64,000 nt of DNA from CAWAHD01 sp963781785 (GCA_963781785.1 CAWAHD010000004.1:186001-250000), one strand, 5' to 3'. Shown: positions 34,924 to 46,445, numbered from the stretch's first letter. Notes: generated from the letters alone by a model not told the origin. Numbers and translations: made by a program.

Positions 34924-35443
34924 AGGCAAAATCTCCCCGACGGCGCGGAACGCAGGCGGAATTCGCGCCGCTTTTGCTCCCGGATCGCAACTAAGAATCT
35001 GGCGGAGACAAGCGTGCCATGAATCGGCCAAGCGTGTGATTCCGCTCGGTCTCTTCGAGCCTGAGGCGCCTGTCCTTCGTTTTTATCTCGCGCTGAATGG
35101 CCGCCGGGTCTTTGTCCGTCCGATCCGTCCGATCCGCCCGATGTGTCCGATCCAATCCGGCGGCCGGCGGCAACCCAAGGGCGAAAACAACGAAAATGCG
35201 ACGAGCGAAGCCGATTTCGATGCACGCGGTCGCATCATGGAAGCGCAAGACCTGGCTCCAATTACGGCGAATTCCGCCACATTTTCGGGACTTGACAACG
35301 TGGCAACCCAGCCAGGTGATACTCCCAAGCAGGAACAGGGGTCGTTCATCTCCGGCCGGTCACCTTGGTTCTTGCCGGCGCTCAGTCCCAGCCAGGCGGC
35401 ATCGTCCCGGCTGCGCGGTTTTCCCGGTTGTAGGGGGCGCAGG
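34924..35443. other. Intergenic with short repeats, no gene seen
   Basis: This 520-bp gap contains a degraded third copy of the toxin-antitoxin flanking motif (GTGATTCCGCTCGGTCTC at 35036-35053) and a short tandem array of a 9-bp unit, TCCGTCCGA, in five copies at 35115-35159 (two exact, three variant). No open frame with a protein-like composition was found. Confidence 0.6.
35115..35159 (+). repeat. Tandem array of a 9-bp unit
   Basis: Units read TCCGTCCGA, TCCGTCCGA, TCCGCCCGA, TGTGTCCGA, TCCAATCCG. It lies in an intergenic region downstream of pheA. Function unknown; could be slippage-prone. Confidence 0.65.
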
Positions 35444-36001
35444 TCAACTCTCGAAGCAGGCGCTGCGCGGGTACGAGCCGATGATGTCCAGCCGCTCGCA
35501 CCGTTTTCTGATGGCGTCAAGGGCTTGCTGGATGGGCGCGTCGGAGACATGTCCCTCAACGTCGATGAAGAACACGTACGCGGGGTTGTTGTCGGCCCCC
35601 TTCTCGACCGGACCAGGGATTGGAAACGACTCGATCCAGGTCATGTTGACCCCGAACTTCTCGAACGGGGCAATTGCCTTGACGAGCGAGCCCATCTGGT
35701 TGGAAATGCGGATCATGAGCGTGGTCTTGTCGCGGCCGGTCCGGGCTTCGGCGCTCTCGCCGATCACGGCAAACCGCGTGATATTGTGCGGCTGGTCTTC
35801 GATATTCTCGGCGAGGATGTTCAAGCGATAAGGGTTGGCTGCGGCGCGGCTGGCCACCGCGGCGGCGAATTCCTCGCGCTGCGCGAGTTCGGCGGCGGCC
35901 GCCGTCGACACCACCTCGACCTTCGCCGCTTGTGGGACGTTCTTCCCCAACCAGTTGCGGCACTGCGACAATGCTTGTGACTTGGAATAGACCCGGCGCA
36001 C
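35444..36001 (-). CDS. pheA: Prephenate dehydratase, C-terminal part with ACT domain (frameshifted)
   Basis: Reads RRVYSKSQALSQCRNWL, then the catalytic NITRFAVIGE (threonine of the TRF motif), then the ACT domain (KTTLMIRISNQMGSLVKAIAPFEKFGVNMTWIESFP). Read upstream of the ATG-like start it continues RIHHCLLGRCEWSEV, which is also standard dehydratase sequence. One C added at about 36055 joins it to the N-terminal part. ACT domains bind phenylalanine for feedback inhibition. Confidence 0.9.
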   Translation of the reverse strand: MRRVYSKSQALSQCRNWLGKNVPQAAKVEVVSTAAAAELAQREEFAAAVASRAAANPYRLNILAENIEDQPHNITRFAVIGESAEARTGRDKTTLMIRISNQMGSLVKAIAPFEKFGVNMTWIESFPIPGPVEKGADNNPAYVFFIDVEGHVSDAPIQQALDAIRKRCERLDIIGSYPRSACFES

Positions 36002-36642
36002 CTCGCTCCATTCACATCGACCCAGGAGGCAATGGTGGATCCGTAGCGCACCTCCGCTCGAATCTTCAAATTGGGGAGCTTGATGAACATGTCGAGCGTG
36101 TCGGCCACGCGGCCATCCGTCGAATTCTCTAGCGGCACCAGCCCAAATTCCACGTGGCGGCGGTTGACCTCCTCGAACACCGCCGCAATTGACGAGACCG
36201 GCACGTGCTCCACCGCTTCGCCAAATTTGGCGACTGAGGCGAGATGGCTGTAGCTGTACTTGGGGCCGAGGCAGGAGACCCGGATGGAGCGCTGGAGCGC
36301 GCGCGAGCCGCTCATCAGCTCGCGGAAAATGATCCGCAGGGTCTCCTGGGGGAGCGGCCCTTTGCTCAAGTTCATGGCCTGGGCGATCACGTCATCCTCG
36401 CGCGACGCCGACCAGACCTCGATCCCTTGGTCGTGCTTGATCTGCCCGATCTTGGATGCAATTTCCGCCCGATGATTCAAGAGCCTGACAAGCTCCTGGT
36501 CCATTCGGTCGATCTCGCCTCGCAGGCTCCCCAGCGTGGGAGCGCGCTTCGGGTCGGCTGGCTTGGGAGTGGGACCCCGGCCTTTGGAGGCCCGGGCTTG
36601 TACGTGCCGTGAAGAAGACTTGCGGGTCATTTGGCGACTCAT
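35821..36642 (-). CDS. pheA: Chorismate mutase/prephenate dehydratase, N-terminal part (frameshifted)
   Basis: Residues about 30-115 are an AroQ chorismate mutase (GEIDRMDQELVRLLNHRAEIASKIG...SREDDVIAQA), and from about 120 a prephenate dehydratase (VSCLGPKYSYSHLASVAKFGE, then FGLVPLENSTDGRV). The bifunctional enzyme turns chorismate to phenylpyruvate for phenylalanine synthesis. The frame is lost after AEVRYGSTIASW. Start: ATG 36642 (MSRQMTRKS) or 36630; the open frame upstream looks non-coding. Joined length about 390 residues, normal for a P-protein. Confidence 0.9.
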   Translation of the reverse strand: MSRQMTRKSSSRHVQARASKGRGPTPKPADPKRAPTLGSLRGEIDRMDQELVRLLNHRAEIASKIGQIKHDQGIEVWSASREDDVIAQAMNLSKGPLPQETLRIIFRELMSGSRALQRSIRVSCLGPKYSYSHLASVAKFGEAVEHVPVSSIAAVFEEVNRRHVEFGLVPLENSTDGRVADTLDMFIKLPNLKIRAEVRYGSTIASWVDVNGARCAGSIPSHKHCRSAATGWGRTSHKRRRSRWCRRRPPPNSRSARNSPPRWPAAPQPTLIA

Positions 36643-37070
36643 CTCGATTACCGTCACACCGATGCCTATCCGCACTCCCACCCAAACACGATGCCGGGCC
36701 GGTCCAATTCTCGCGACCAACGCCCTCGAACGCGACAAACCGACGCAAACTTTTCTGTAATAAGTCATTAAAAGAAAAGATTCGTCGATGTCAAGCGCAT
36801 TCTGACCGATCCTTCGCGACCTCACCACCAAGAAAGGGGTTAGATGCCCTCGCCGCGACCTGGCTCTGCCGCCAATGTCCTGGGACCTTCCTCCCAGGAC
36901 AGAGCCTCGAGATCTCGGATGCCATTTTTGCAGCCAGCCAGAGCCGTTTGAATCGCGGCTGTCGATTTGGCAGGACACGATTGCATTCTCGATCGGAACC
37001 GTTGTTTTGTATCTGACGTAACTCGTGTTTGCGTTGATCGATAGGAAAATATGCCGAGACGCCATTCGAT
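36643..37070. other. Intergenic between divergent pheA and dnaK
   Basis: No gene is seen. The sequence contains the pheA promoter region (not identified) and ends in the sigma-54 site for dnaK. No CIRCE element (TTAGCACTC-N9-GAGTGCTAA) is present. Confidence 0.6.
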
Positions 37071-37087
37071 CTGGCACGGTCCTTGCT
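37071..37087 (+). promoter_or_regulatory. Sigma-54 (-24/-12) promoter upstream of dnaK
   Basis: CTGGCACGGTCCTTGCT matches the full sigma-54 consensus YTGGCACG-N4-TTGCW with no mismatch. Transcription would start near 37099, leaving a leader of about 155 bases before the dnaK GTG. Directly after it, CTTGC-TAA-GCAAG forms a small inverted repeat across the -12 element. The cognate activator site was not found. An NtrC-type protein is encoded 6.4 kb downstream. Confidence 0.75.
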
Positions 37088-37253
37088 AAGCAAGAGGAAA
37101 ATCGTTAAAAGGTGGGATGGCCCCGAGACTTCGCTGGGCTGAATCGAGTATCTTGTTTGACGTGCGGATCAAAGCGAGCACGGCCGGGTCTCTCCCATCT
37201 CGAACTGGGGCTTGGCGACTCATCCATGCGAACGGTCAAGAAGGAGACGCGTT

Positions 37254-39179
37254 GTGGCGGAAGGTGAAAAGATTATTGGAATCGACCTGGGAACAACGAA
37301 CAGCGTGGTCGCGGTCATGGAGGGGGGCGACGTCACGGTCATCCCCAATCAGGACGGCAGCCGTCTCACCCCATCCGTGGTCGCGTTCTCGCCCAAAGGC
37401 GACACGTTGGTGGGCGACCCGGCCAAGCGTCAGGCTATCACGAACCCGACCGAGACGATCTACTCGATCAAGCGGTTCATGGGGCGGCGGCATGAAGAGG
37501 TGAAGACCGAGGAGAAAATGGTCCCGTATAAGGTCATCGGGGGGCCGAGCGAATTCGTGAAGGTCCATACCAACAAGAGAGACTACACGCCTCCAGAAAT
37601 CTCGGCGATGATTCTCCGCAAGCTCAAGGAGGCGGCCGAGAGCTACCTGGGCCACAAGGTCCGCAAGGCAGTGATCACCGTCCCGGCTTACTTTAACGAC
37701 AGCCAGCGCCAGGCCACCAAGGACGCCGGTCAGATCGCCGGCCTTGAGGTCGCGCGGATCATCAACGAGCCCACGGCAGCGGCGCTGGCCTACGGCCTTG
37801 AAAAGAAGAAGAACGAAAAGATCGCGGTCTTCGATCTGGGCGGCGGCACGTTCGACATCTCGATCCTCGATGTCGCCGACGGCGTCTTTGAGGTTCTGTC
37901 GACCAACGGCGATACGCACCTGGGCGGCGACGATTGGGACGAAGCCTTGATGAATCATATTGCCGGTGAGTTCAAGAAAGAGCAGGGAATTGACCTCCGC
38001 AAGGACCAGATGGCGCTTCAGCGGCTCAAAGAGGCAGCCGAGAAGGCCAAGAAAGACCTGTCGTTCCACACCCAGGCCGACATCAACTTGCCGTTCATCA
38101 CGGCCGATGCCCAGGGGCCCAAGCATCTGGCGATGTCGATCACCCGCGCTCAATTCGAGAAACTCACGGACACCCTGTTCGAGCGGTGCCGCGGTCCGGT
38201 CATCAAGGCTCTCGAGGACGCCAAGCTCAAGGCGGCCGGCATCGACGAGGTCGTGCTGGTCGGCGGCTCGACCCGGATGCCCAGGGTCCAGCAGATCGTC
38301 AAGGAGATCTTCGGCAAAGAGCCGCACAAGGGAGTCAACCCGGACGAAGTCGTCGCCGTGGGAGCGGCCATTCAGGGGGCCGTCTTGACCGGCGAGGTCA
38401 AGGAGGTGCTGCTCCTGGATGTCACCCCACTCTCGCTTGGCCTGGAGACCAAGGGGGGAGTGATGACGGTGCTGGTGCCGCGGAATACGACCATTCCCAC
38501 CGAGAAGAAAGAGACGTTCACGACGGCCGACGACAATCAGACCATGGTGACCATCAAGGTCTACCAGGGCGAGCGGCCGATGGCCAATGACAATCGATTC
38601 TTGAAGGAATTCAACCTCGAGGGGATTCCGCCTGCCCGGATGGGCGTCCCAAAAATTGAGGTATCTTTCAACATCGATGCCAATGGCATCCTCAACGTAA
38701 CGGCCCGCGATCAGGGAACCGGCAAGGAACAGACCATTCGCATCGAGGGCTCCGGAGGGCTCGACAAGGATGAGATCGAGCGGATGAAGCGCGACGCCGA
38801 GTCCCACGCCGCCGAAGACAAGAAGCGGCGCGAGCTTGCCGAGGCGCGGAATAACGCCGAACAGCGCGTGTATCAGCTCGAGAAGCTGATGGAGGAAAGC
38901 AAGGACAAGCTCAGCGAGTCCGACCGCGCGGCCGTCCGCGCGGCCATCGACAAGGTGAACGAGGTCAAGAACCAGGACGACGCGGCGGCCATCAATCGGG
39001 CGCTCGACGACCTGCAGCGAGCCAGCCAGGCGATGGCCGAGCACCTCTACGCAGGGTCCAAAACGGGGCCCGGCGGCGAGGGGCGCGCGCCTTCGCCGGA
39101 TGGGCATGCTGCCGACGGTGCTGCCGCCGGTCCCAAGCCCGAAGACGTCATCGACGTCGAATTCGAAGAGAAGAAATAG
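37254..39179 (+). CDS. dnaK: Chaperone DnaK (Hsp70)
   Basis: Start GTG 37254 with AAGGAG 8 bases upstream. The 641-residue protein has the Hsp70 signatures: IGIDLGTTNSVVAVMEGG, IAVFDLGGGTFDISILD and VLVGGSTRMPRVQQIV. The substrate domain follows (DVTPLSLGLETKGGVMTVLV), then the helical lid and the C-terminal DVIDVEFEEKK, the usual DVVDAEFEE end. ATP-driven folding of unfolded proteins. clpB follows after 14 bases with its own AAGGAG, so the two form an operon. grpE and dnaJ are not here. Confidence 0.97.
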   Translation: MAEGEKIIGIDLGTTNSVVAVMEGGDVTVIPNQDGSRLTPSVVAFSPKGDTLVGDPAKRQAITNPTETIYSIKRFMGRRHEEVKTEEKMVPYKVIGGPSEFVKVHTNKRDYTPPEISAMILRKLKEAAESYLGHKVRKAVITVPAYFNDSQRQATKDAGQIAGLEVARIINEPTAAALAYGLEKKKNEKIAVFDLGGGTFDISILDVADGVFEVLSTNGDTHLGGDDWDEALMNHIAGEFKKEQGIDLRKDQMALQRLKEAAEKAKKDLSFHTQADINLPFITADAQGPKHLAMSITRAQFEKLTDTLFERCRGPVIKALEDAKLKAAGIDEVVLVGGSTRMPRVQQIVKEIFGKEPHKGVNPDEVVAVGAAIQGAVLTGEVKEVLLLDVTPLSLGLETKGGVMTVLVPRNTTIPTEKKETFTTADDNQTMVTIKVYQGERPMANDNRFLKEFNLEGIPPARMGVPKIEVSFNIDANGILNVTARDQGTGKEQTIRIEGSGGLDKDEIERMKRDAESHAAEDKKRRELAEARNNAEQRVYQLEKLMEESKDKLSESDRAAVRAAIDKVNEVKNQDDAAAINRALDDLQRASQAMAEHLYAGSKTGPGGEGRAPSPDGHAADGAAAGPKPEDVIDVEFEEKK

Positions 39180-39193
39180 TGTAAGGAGACGCG

Positions 39194-41385
<2,192 letters not shown>

Positions 41386-41389
<4 letters not shown>

Positions 41390-41829
41390 CCTCCAACCTG
41401 GGCAGCCACGTGATCGCCGAGCTCGCCGGTGATGAGACGCGGATGAGAAACGAGATTCAGAGCGTCTTAAAATCTGCGTTTCTGCCGGAGTTCCTCAACC
41501 GGATCGACGAGACGATCATCTTCCATCCCCTGGGCCGAAAAGAGCTTGCCGATATTGTCGGCATCCAGCTCGGGCGGCTGGGCCGGCAGCTTGCTGAGGC
41601 GGGCTTGACGTTGCGAGTCTCCGACAAGGCACGGGCGCGCCTGGCGGACGAGGGATTCGATCCCGCCTACGGCGCGCGGCCCTTGAAACGGGTGATCCAG
41701 CAACGACTCGCGAATCCGCTGGCGAGCTCGCTCCTGGAGCAAAAGGTCCAGTCAGGCGATCTCGTCGAAGTCGACTTCAGCGGATCGGAGTTCGTCTTCA
41801 AGCCGGTCGGCCGCGCCGCCGGTGCTTGA
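41386..41829 (+). CDS. clpB: ClpB, C-terminal part (frameshifted)
   Basis: Begins MTSNLGSHVIAEL, the sensor-1 region of the second AAA+ module, then FLPEFLNRIDETIIFHPL and the D2 small domain with the sensor-2 arginine motif YGARPLKRVIQQ. Joined to the main part it makes a ClpB of about 875 residues, a normal length. The intact conservation on both sides of the break speaks against a pseudogene. Confidence 0.93.
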
Positions 41830-41847
41830 AATGAGGTGACCCGCTGG

Positions 41848-42396
41848 CTAATTCTGACCTTTCGGCTTTGTGATGCGTTTGCCGGGGGGTTTGGTCGCCG
41901 ATTTCTGGTTGTTCTTGGTGGTGACCGATCGCGACGACGGGTAGAAACCGACGCGGGCGCCAGCCATATCCACTCGCCCGCTCGGGTCAGACCCGGTCGC
42001 GCGGGCCGCCATTGACATCGTGCTCGACCGGGATTTCCTGTGACCTGTCGTGTGGCCGACGATCGGCGGCGGCGGAGGGATCGCCTTCCGTGACTTGTTT
42101 CTCCTTATGGTCTTGCCGGTCACCTGGGTGCTCGGAACTGACTTGCCGGACGGAGTGGACGCGCCGGGCTGGGCCGCGACGCTTCTCGTCGATGTCGCCG
42201 CAGCCCCGCCGCCGATGGCGGACGTTCCCGCACGTGGTCTCGTGGTCAAGCCGGTGGACGTCGTGCTTACTCCCGCGGAAGTCGTGTTTGCGCTCGTGGA
42301 TGGCGTTTTCGAGCTCGTTGTCGTTTGTGCGTTTCCGGTCGACAGAGCGGATAGAAGGGCGACATTCAGAGTGAAGACAAAGGTAGCTGGTTTCAT
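41848..42396 (-). CDS. Secreted low-complexity Ser/Thr-rich protein
   Basis: This 182-residue protein has a signal peptide (FVFTLNVALLSALSTGNAQ) and then a body dominated by T, S, P, G and basic residues (TTSSKTPSTSANTTSAGVST; KPPGKRITKPKGQ). No domain was recognised. It lies convergent to clpB. Probably a cell-envelope or extracellular protein; no function assigned. Confidence 0.6.
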   Translation of the reverse strand: MKPATFVFTLNVALLSALSTGNAQTTTSSKTPSTSANTTSAGVSTTSTGLTTRPRAGTSAIGGGAAATSTRSVAAQPGASTPSGKSVPSTQVTGKTIRRNKSRKAIPPPPPIVGHTTGHRKSRSSTMSMAARATGSDPSGRVDMAGARVGFYPSSRSVTTKNNQKSATKPPGKRITKPKGQN

Positions 42397-42563
42397 GGTT
42401 TGGTGCTCCTCAGGATTGACTCCCTATTGATGATCACCGACGGGCCCGCGATTTTCAAGGCTTTGTTTGAAAGGTTGTGGCCGCCGATCAACGTGCCCAT
42501 GACCGGGGAGAGTAGAGGTTTTGACGCTCGCGACGCGGACCAGCCAAGGTGGGCGGGCCGTCC

Positions 42564-43598
42564 TCACGGATCTTTTGGCTTTTCCATGAGCGAGTACGAT
42601 GCGAACACGTCGGACTTGACGTCGATCTTGGCGACGCCGCGATCCCAGCCGAGGGCATACGCAAATCGGCGGATCAGATCGGAGTCGTCGCGGTCGAAGG
42701 CGACGATCCGGAACCCTGCCTTGATCCAGTCCTCGCGAGCGAACGGGCAGCGTCCGTCGGCCCAGTTCTTGTAAGGCTGCCCAGGCTGGCTGGGGGCTGG
42801 ACAGATGTTGTAGATCAGGACGTGCCCGCCCGGCGTCAGTGATTCGTTCAAGATCTTGAGGAAGGCGGAATCATCCATTCCCAGATCGAGCCTCCGGCGG
42901 GCGTCGACGGGGCGTTCGGGATGGACGTAACCTCGTTTCAGTGTGTTCTTCGACAGGATCACGTCATATCCGCCGCCCACGGCGGACCTGACTTCACGGT
43001 TGGCCGGAAAATGACCGTCGACTAGCCGGAGCATCCCTGGCCGGCCGCGTGGGTTCTTGACGGTCCCTTGATCCTCGGGCGCGCTATAAAGCGCGTGCAA
43101 CAGGGGGTCGACGTCGACGCCGGTGACCTGGGCGCCGAGCGATGCGAGCAGGCGGAGGTGCCCGGCGGTCCCGTAGCCGAAGTCGAGGATCCTCAGGCTC
43201 GCACCCTTTTCGGGGCTGGGCAGACCAAGCAGATCCAGCGGCCGCGCATAGGCCAGAGGAGAGCCATACTTGGTTGTGTAATAGAACGACTCATCGACGG
43301 GGAAAGGCTTGAAGCCTTTCCGCCCCGGCTCATCGAGGGCGGCGAAGTCTTTGGCGTTCAGATAGGCCTTCTTCGTCTCATCGAAGTAGAGCGTGCGCGG
43401 CGGGACGGAGGGAAGCGCCGCGGTCGCTCTCAGGAAGTCTTTGGCGAATGGCGAGTTCACCAGCCGCTCGAGAGCCTGAGCCTCACGTCGCAGCGTGGCG
43501 GTCGCGGTTTCCGTTTTGGTCTGGCCGGCCTGGACCAGAGGCCCGGACGAGGTCAGCAAGTCCAATCCCAGGAGGCACATGAACAAGCCGGTCGCCAC
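42564..43598 (-). CDS. Exported SAM-dependent methyltransferase-like protein
   Basis: The protein has 344 residues. The N-terminus MATGLFMCLLGLDLLTSSGPLVQAG looks like a signal peptide; a slightly longer upstream start is possible. The rest is a Rossmann methyltransferase fold: RILDFGYGTAGHLRLLASLG (motif I), VTGVDVDPLL (acidic strand), DVILSKNTLKRGYVHP, and LTPGGHVLIYNICP. Motif I is GYGTAG, close to the usual GxGxxG. A methyltransferase outside the cytoplasm would be unusual, as SAM is cytoplasmic. Confidence 0.7.
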   Translation of the reverse strand: MATGLFMCLLGLDLLTSSGPLVQAGQTKTETATATLRREAQALERLVNSPFAKDFLRATAALPSVPPRTLYFDETKKAYLNAKDFAALDEPGRKGFKPFPVDESFYYTTKYGSPLAYARPLDLLGLPSPEKGASLRILDFGYGTAGHLRLLASLGAQVTGVDVDPLLHALYSAPEDQGTVKNPRGRPGMLRLVDGHFPANREVRSAVGGGYDVILSKNTLKRGYVHPERPVDARRRLDLGMDDSAFLKILNESLTPGGHVLIYNICPAPSQPGQPYKNWADGRCPFAREDWIKAGFRIVAFDRDDSDLIRRFAYALGWDRGVAKIDVKSDVFASYSLMEKPKDP

Positions 43599-43631
43599 AG
43601 GCTGGCTCCCGCGGGTAAAACTCGAAGGTCT

Positions 43632-45080
43632 TCAAGCGGTCGGCAACGAGGCGAATTCGCCCGCCATGGCGAGTTGCCTGCGCCGGGAGGAATGAGGCTT
43701 GTAATCGCGTTTATCGATCTGGTAGCGCCGGAGCTTTTCACTGATGCTGCGCCGCGAGAGGCCGCAATGACGCGCGCAGAGCTCGACCCGGCCGCGCGAT
43801 TTCTCCAGGACTCGCTCCAGATAGGCACGTTCGATCCGGCTGGTGAGCTCGGCCGTGATCTCCGGGAGGGGGCGGCGGTGATCGAAGTCGAGTGTGAACG
43901 GCTCGTCGTGGCTGGCGACAATCTGGGGCGGCAGGTTTTCGGGCTCGATCAACGGGCCGGGGGTGGTGACGGTCGCCTGCTCCAGGACGTGCTCGAGCTC
44001 GCGCACGTTGCCGGGCCAGTCGTAGCTCATGAGCCGCGACAGGGTCAGCCGCGATAGCGTCTTGACCGGGAGACCGCGCTCGGCCAGCTTGTCGAGGATG
44101 TGATTGACGAGCAGAGGAACGTCCTCCAGCCGCGAGCGGAGCGGCGGCAGTTCGATCGAGAAGACGTTGAGGCGGTAGAACAGATCTTCGCGGAAGCGGC
44201 CGGCGGCCACAGCCTGGGCGAGGTTCAAGTTGGTGGCGGCGATGACGCGGCAGTCGGTGTGGATGGCTTCCGTGCCGCCGACCCGCTCGAATCGGCCGTC
44301 CTGGAGCACGCGCAACAGCTTGGCCTGCATGCCCAGGGGCATCTCGCCGATCTCGTCCAGGAAGAGCGTTCCGCCCTGGGCGAGCTCGAATCGACCCTTC
44401 TTCTGGCGATCGGCCCCGGTGAACGCGCCTCGCTCGTGCCCGAATAGCTCGCTCTCCAGGAGCGGCTCAGGCAAGGCCGCGCAATTGACGGCGATCAGCG
44501 GGCCCTGGCGGGTGACGTCGCTGAAGTGGATCGCCTGAGCAACCAGTTCCTTGCCTGTGCCGGTTTCGCCGGTGACCAGTACCGTGCAGCTCGACGACCC
44601 GACCCGCGCCACCCGCTCGAACACCACCGTCATGCCAGGGCTTCGCCCGAGGAGGTTATGATAAGCGTGCTTGCGCTGCATCCGGCAACGCAGGGCGGCC
44701 ACTTCGTCGATCAGCCGGCGGTCCTCGAGAGCCTGGTAGACCAGGACTTCGAGCCGCATCGAATCGATCGGCTTCTGAATCAAGTCGTAGGCGCCCAGCT
44801 TCATGGCCTCAACCGCGGTCTCGACCGTGGCGAAACCGGTCATCACGATCACGGTCACCGGCAAGTCACGGTCCCGGATCTGATGAATCAAGTCGAGGCC
44901 GCTGATTCCCGGGAGCCGAAGGTCGGTCAGGACCAGCGAACATGGGTGTTCTACGAGCCACTCCAGGGCCGCTGTTCCGTCGGTCGCAATCTCGATCCGC
45001 CGGTCGGGCAACGCCAGGAGCTGCGAGAGCTGTTGACAGATCAGCTCACTATCATCGACCACGAGGATGCGTCGTTCCAT
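43632..45080 (-). CDS. NtrC-family sigma-54-dependent response regulator
   Basis: The 482-residue protein has a receiver domain with the phosphorylation aspartate at about 53 (LVLTDLRLPG), a sigma-54 activator AAA+ domain with Walker A GETGTGKE (171-178) and the GAFTGA loop (218-223), Walker B TLFLDEIGEM, and a C-terminal Fis-type HTH (ELCARHCGLSRRSISEKLRRYQI). It activates sigma-54 promoters on phosphorylation; no histidine kinase gene is adjacent. The only clear sigma-54 promoter I saw in the window is that of dnaK. Confidence 0.93.
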   Translation of the reverse strand: MERRILVVDDSELICQQLSQLLALPDRRIEIATDGTAALEWLVEHPCSLVLTDLRLPGISGLDLIHQIRDRDLPVTVIVMTGFATVETAVEAMKLGAYDLIQKPIDSMRLEVLVYQALEDRRLIDEVAALRCRMQRKHAYHNLLGRSPGMTVVFERVARVGSSSCTVLVTGETGTGKELVAQAIHFSDVTRQGPLIAVNCAALPEPLLESELFGHERGAFTGADRQKKGRFELAQGGTLFLDEIGEMPLGMQAKLLRVLQDGRFERVGGTEAIHTDCRVIAATNLNLAQAVAAGRFREDLFYRLNVFSIELPPLRSRLEDVPLLVNHILDKLAERGLPVKTLSRLTLSRLMSYDWPGNVRELEHVLEQATVTTPGPLIEPENLPPQIVASHDEPFTLDFDHRRPLPEITAELTSRIERAYLERVLEKSRGRVELCARHCGLSRRSISEKLRRYQIDKRDYKPHSSRRRQLAMAGEFASLPTA

Positions 45081-45335
45081 GGCGCCTTCATCCGTGTAGA
45101 GGCGGCTGGTGTCGAGCCTGGTCTGCGCCGTCGATCCTCAAACGGCCGGGAAAGACCGCTGCCGCAAGCGTCGCCAATCCCAGAAAGAGTGGCCTTTCAA
45201 TTCGTAGACTACGGCGATTTCCCCTTTTGTCAAGCATTTTGGCGAGTTGGCCATATTCAGACAACCGATAGCATGCATCAGAGGGACGATGACGAATCTT
45301 CGCCAAAGAATTCCATCTCGTTTTATATAAGGACT

Positions 45336-46445
45336 TTAGCGCAAGAATTGATCGAGAAATCGGTACGATTCCTGGCGGATCGCGGTGGGAAAGGAATGAT
45401 TCGCGTCCGGATAGGCTGCGACGAGTCTGTCGGTGGCGTTCAGCAATTTGTACACCGGCGCCGCCGCCGAGACACAGACGCGAACTCCTTCGACGTCGAA
45501 ATTGGCATCATGCACGGGCGAGTTACTGAAAAATGCACGGGGAGCCAGGGCCCCGATCAGCTCCGGGAAGTCGAAGGGAATCTTCTGAAGGTCGAGGTGG
45601 TAGCGGTCACGCAGCCGGGGCATGTAGCCCGCGTGCGACCAGCCGGCAATATCGCCTTTGTAATAGTGCGGAAAAGCATTGTAGCCGCAGGACGAAACGA
45701 CGGCTTTGATCCGGCCATCAAACAAGGCGGTGAAGATGGCGTTGTGGCCGCCCAGGGAGTGGCCGATGACGCCGATGCGCTGCGGATCGACCTCCGTCAA
45801 GCCGCACAAGAGATCGACGGCCCGCAGATTGTTCCAGATCGCTTTCATGGTGGCGCTGGCATAGCCCAGGTCGTAGACGTTGACCTTGTATTCTCCGAAG
45901 TTCGGATAATCGGGCGCGAGCGTTACATAGCCGCGCTCTGTGAGCTCTCGAGCGTACGCCAGCTCGCGGTTGGAGCCCAGGCCGACCGGCTCGTCCCTGC
46001 CGATGGCAATCGTCTGGTGCAAGCAAAGGACTGCCGGGCGCTTCCCCGGAGCTTGGTCGTTCCTGTCGGGGATCAAAAGCCAGGCGGGGACGCGGTCGCC
46101 GGGTTCGGTGGCGAAGGAGATCTTCTTGCGAACGAAGCCTTGTTCCCTCGTCATCGAATGTTCTTGCACATCGAGAGGAACCCGGCGCTCCCCGCCGGGC
46201 AGTGGGCCGGCGACGTCCTGAAAATGAGCCAGGATATGGTCGCGCCGAACGCTCCAATCGGCGGCGCTTTCGACCGGCAGCTCGCGGCCGCGCCCGTTCC
46301 GCACGACCATCAGCCTGGTGTGATCGGGGTAAGAGGGCGCTCGCGATGGCAGGGCGGGCCTTGCGTCCTGGGCCGGGCTCGTGGGTGGCCACGCGGCGAG
46401 GACGAGATTGGCGCAGACAAATTGGCGGAGGAAGTTCTGATTCAT
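45336..46445 (-). CDS. Secreted alpha/beta hydrolase (acetyl xylan esterase/dienelactone hydrolase type)
   Basis: Start ATG 46445 (MNQNFLRQFVCANLVLAAWP), a short signal peptide ending near SPAQ. The 369-residue body has the alpha/beta-hydrolase nucleophile elbow GHSLGG (RIGVIGHSLGGHNAIFTAL), an upstream oxyanion region (PAVLCLHQT), an acid-containing strand and a late histidine (YPDANHSFPT). Similar planctomycete proteins are assigned to xylan or sulfated-polymer breakdown. The ester substrate is not known. Confidence 0.8.
   Translation of the reverse strand: MNQNFLRQFVCANLVLAAWPPTSPAQDARPALPSRAPSYPDHTRLMVVRNGRGRELPVESAADWSVRRDHILAHFQDVAGPLPGGERRVPLDVQEHSMTREQGFVRKKISFATEPGDRVPAWLLIPDRNDQAPGKRPAVLCLHQTIAIGRDEPVGLGSNRELAYARELTERGYVTLAPDYPNFGEYKVNVYDLGYASATMKAIWNNLRAVDLLCGLTEVDPQRIGVIGHSLGGHNAIFTALFDGRIKAVVSSCGYNAFPHYYKGDIAGWSHAGYMPRLRDRYHLDLQKIPFDFPELIGALAPRAFFSNSPVHDANFDVEGVRVCVSAAAPVYKLLNATDRLVAAYPDANHSFPTAIRQESYRFLDQFLR

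Noticed and set aside
36643..37253. CIRCE or HspR operator upstream of dnaK
   Set aside because: No TTAGCACTC/GAGTGCTAA or HAIR-like inverted repeat was found.
37236..39107. 623-codon minus-strand frame opposite dnaK
   Set aside because: Antisense of a highly conserved gene; the open frame results from high GC and codon bias.
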